NCBI RefSeq assembly: GCF_020524285.1
Contig: NZ_JAIVKX010000006.1
Location: forward strand, 62,001 to 126,000
DNA length: 64,000 nucleotides
Source: Alloyangia pacifica
GTDB taxonomy: Bacteria; Pseudomonadota; Alphaproteobacteria; Rhodobacterales; Rhodobacteraceae
Reading direction: 5' to 3'
In this document: one piece after another, positions 62,588 to 64,000 of the stretch
Layout: each line of letters begins with the position of its first letter
Numbering within the stretch: position 1 is the first letter of the stretch
Notes under the pieces: generated by a model
What the model was told of the DNA's origin: nothing
Seen by the model: only the letters and a program-made list of their open reading frames with translations
The model's database searches: none
Program-made: the position numbers and the translations under genes

Positions 62588-64000
62588 ATGATTGGGCGTA
62601 ATTCCCCTCGTATGTCTGATGACGAGATGAATGTCGACGAAGGCCCGCGCGGCTTCGACGACTTCACGCTCGAGCTCGGCGACGTCATGCGCGGCGAACG
62701 CGCGACCATGGGCAAATCGCTGCTCGACGTGCAGCGCGAGTTGCGCATCAAGGCAAGCTACATCGCCGCCATCGAGAACTGCGATCCCTCGGCCTTCGAC
62801 ACGCCCGGCTTCATCGCCGGCTACGTGCGCTCCTACGCCCGCTATCTCGGCATGGACCCCGACGAATGCTACCGGCTGTTCTGTGAAGAGAGCGGCTTTG
62901 CCGTCGCGCATGGCATGTCCGAAAAGGCGTCGACGATCCGCAAGGGGCAGGGCGATCTGCCTGCGCCGATGGCGCGCGACATCTTCGAACAGCCCCGCAT
63001 GCCTTTCGTGCCGGCGGGTGAGTCCTTCTTCTCGCGGATCGAGCCCGGCGCGATCGGCTCGCTGCTGGTGCTGGTGGCCCTGCTGGGCGGCATCGGCTAC
63101 GGCGGCTACGCGGTGCTGCGCGAGGTGCAGCGGGTGCAGGTCGCGCCGGTGGACCAGACGCCGCTGGTGCTGAGCGACCTCGATCCGGTGCAGGCCACGT
63201 CCGCGCCCTCCGAGGACGGCTCCGAGCAGGTCGCAAGCGCCGATGGCGCGGGCCCGTTCTCGCCGCCGTCGAACGAGGCGCTGGACCGGCTCTACCGTCC
63301 CAAGGCGCTGGACGTTCCGGTGCTGGTGGCGCGTGACGCGCCGATTTCCTCGCTGGACCCGTCGACCGTCGGCGCCTTCGCCCAGGCCGAGCGCAACCAG
63401 CTGCCGCAGGTGGACACCGCCTCTGCCGCGGCGGAGATGCAAAGTGCCGGCCTTCCGGCGCCGCTGCCTGCCGCCCTGCAATCGCAGAGCGTGCTCGACA
63501 AGCACGCCGTGACGCTGGTCGCCGTGCGCCCCGCCTGGGTGCGGGTCCGCGACGGTGGCGGCAACGTGCTCTACGAGCGGGTGATGGAGCCGGGCGACAC
63601 CTGGACCGTGCCCGAGGGGCAGAGCGAAGCCAGCCTCACCGTGGGCGAGTCGGGTGCGCTTTATCTCGCCACCAATGGCCAGACCCTCGGCCCGCTCGGC
63701 CCGAAGGGTCAGGTGACCCGCGACGTCGCGCTGGTGCCCGAGGTGGTGACCGCCGCTTACCAGCCTGCCGATCCGCAGCAGGACGGTGATCTACAGCGCG
63801 TGCTCGCCAAGCTGAACGAGGCCACGGTGCCTGCGGCGGCGCAGAGCCAGCTCGCGCAGGCCGCCCCGTCGGTCACCCAGCCCGGCGCGCCCAAGGTGCT
63901 GCAGGACAGCGCCCCCGGCGTGACGATGATCGCGGTGCGCCCGGCCTGGGTGCGCGTGCGCTCGGCGGACGGCTCGGTGATCTTCGAGAAGACCATGCGC
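62588..64000 (+). CDS. RodZ-like HTH membrane protein with duplicated DUF4115-type domains (partial)
   Basis: The frame is open from the ATG at 62588 to the window end, 471 codons, so the protein is incomplete. An N-terminal helix-turn-helix of the RodZ type (about 30-98; DVQRELRIKASYIAAIENCD) is followed by one membrane segment near residues 156-178 (LLVLVALLGGIGYGG), a long alanine/proline-rich linker, then a beta domain with VAVRPAWVRVRDGG near 311-324. A second copy, IAVRPAWVRVRSADG, begins near residue 445. The copies show that the DUF4115-like domain is duplicated. RodZ links MreB to the cell wall machinery; the same role is inferred here. Confidence 0.85.
   Translation, partial: MIGRNSPRMSDDEMNVDEGPRGFDDFTLELGDVMRGERATMGKSLLDVQRELRIKASYIAAIENCDPSAFDTPGFIAGYVRSYARYLGMDPDECYRLFCEESGFAVAHGMSEKASTIRKGQGDLPAPMARDIFEQPRMPFVPAGESFFSRIEPGAIGSLLVLVALLGGIGYGGYAVLREVQRVQVAPVDQTPLVLSDLDPVQATSAPSEDGSEQVASADGAGPFSPPSNEALDRLYRPKALDVPVLVARDAPISSLDPSTVGAFAQAERNQLPQVDTASAAAEMQSAGLPAPLPAALQSQSVLDKHAVTLVAVRPAWVRVRDGGGNVLYERVMEPGDTWTVPEGQSEASLTVGESGALYLATNGQTLGPLGPKGQVTRDVALVPEVVTAAYQPADPQQDGDLQRVLAKLNEATVPAAAQSQLAQAAPSVTQPGAPKVLQDSAPGVTMIAVRPAWVRVRSADGSVIFEKTMR

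Noticed and set aside
1-64000. tRNA, rRNA, CRISPR, insertion sequence, prophage or integrase signatures
   Set aside because: I looked in all gaps longer than about 100 bases and saw no cloverleaf, array, transposase or integrase motif.

Overview
The window looks like a chromosomal segment of a Roseobacter-group member of the Rhodobacteraceae (Alphaproteobacteria). The evidence is a high-GC, densely coded sequence, an ALA-synthase type hemA behind a perfect FNR box, a magnesium-type HemB, a cyoABCD-surf1 quinol oxidase operon, cvpA/purF/radA and dnaB/alr neighbourhoods, and a RodZ-like protein with DUF4115-type repeats. I see no rRNA or tRNA gene, CRISPR array, insertion sequence, prophage or integrase. 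Most genes are housekeeping; the regions from 9.2 to 26.2 kb and around 50 kb are the most distinctive.

Layout. 1-7.7 kb: the start of a YSC84-like lipoprotein, hemB, a small membrane protein, mfd and a hybrid HWE histidine kinase. 7.8-11.5 kb: brnQ diverging from hutFD, with a HutC-type operator before hutF. 11.5-26.2 kb: an apparent amine/guanidino catabolic locus. A nine-gene minus-strand operon carries a spermidine/putrescine-type ABC transporter, an FAD amine oxidase, an aldehyde dehydrogenase, a cupin, a YtcJ-like amidohydrolase and a LysR regulator. It diverges from a guanidinobutyrase/agmatinase gene, followed by gabD, gabT and a divergent PuuR-like regulator. Read in order, these genes could take an imported amine through an aldehyde, a guanidino acid and GABA to succinate.

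26.2-36 kb: DUF2237, pth, an IsdG-like monooxygenase, rplY, an MFS permease, the cyoABCD-surf1 operon, a hairpin-rich 0.55 kb gap and a hydratase-like gene. 36-49.2 kb: nlpD-pcm-surE, a cytosolic binding-protein-like gene, an SDR, a small orphan protein, purF, cvpA, radA, membrane proteins, an Mla-type lipid ABC module and alr. 49.3-50.3 kb: a hypothetical membrane-anchored protein, short tandem repeats and a compact candidate transcription unit (promoter, Shine-Dalgarno, 9-codon ORF, terminator). 50.3-64 kb: dnaB, pyrE, pyrC, cysK, a cytochrome b561-YceI fusion, a sulfotransferase-like gene diverging from a glycosyltransferase, an M20 peptidase, hemA and a RodZ-like gene that runs off the end.

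All calls come from reading the sequence and remembered family features; no database search was run. Substrates in the amine locus, the operator assignments and the micro-ORF unit are inferences.
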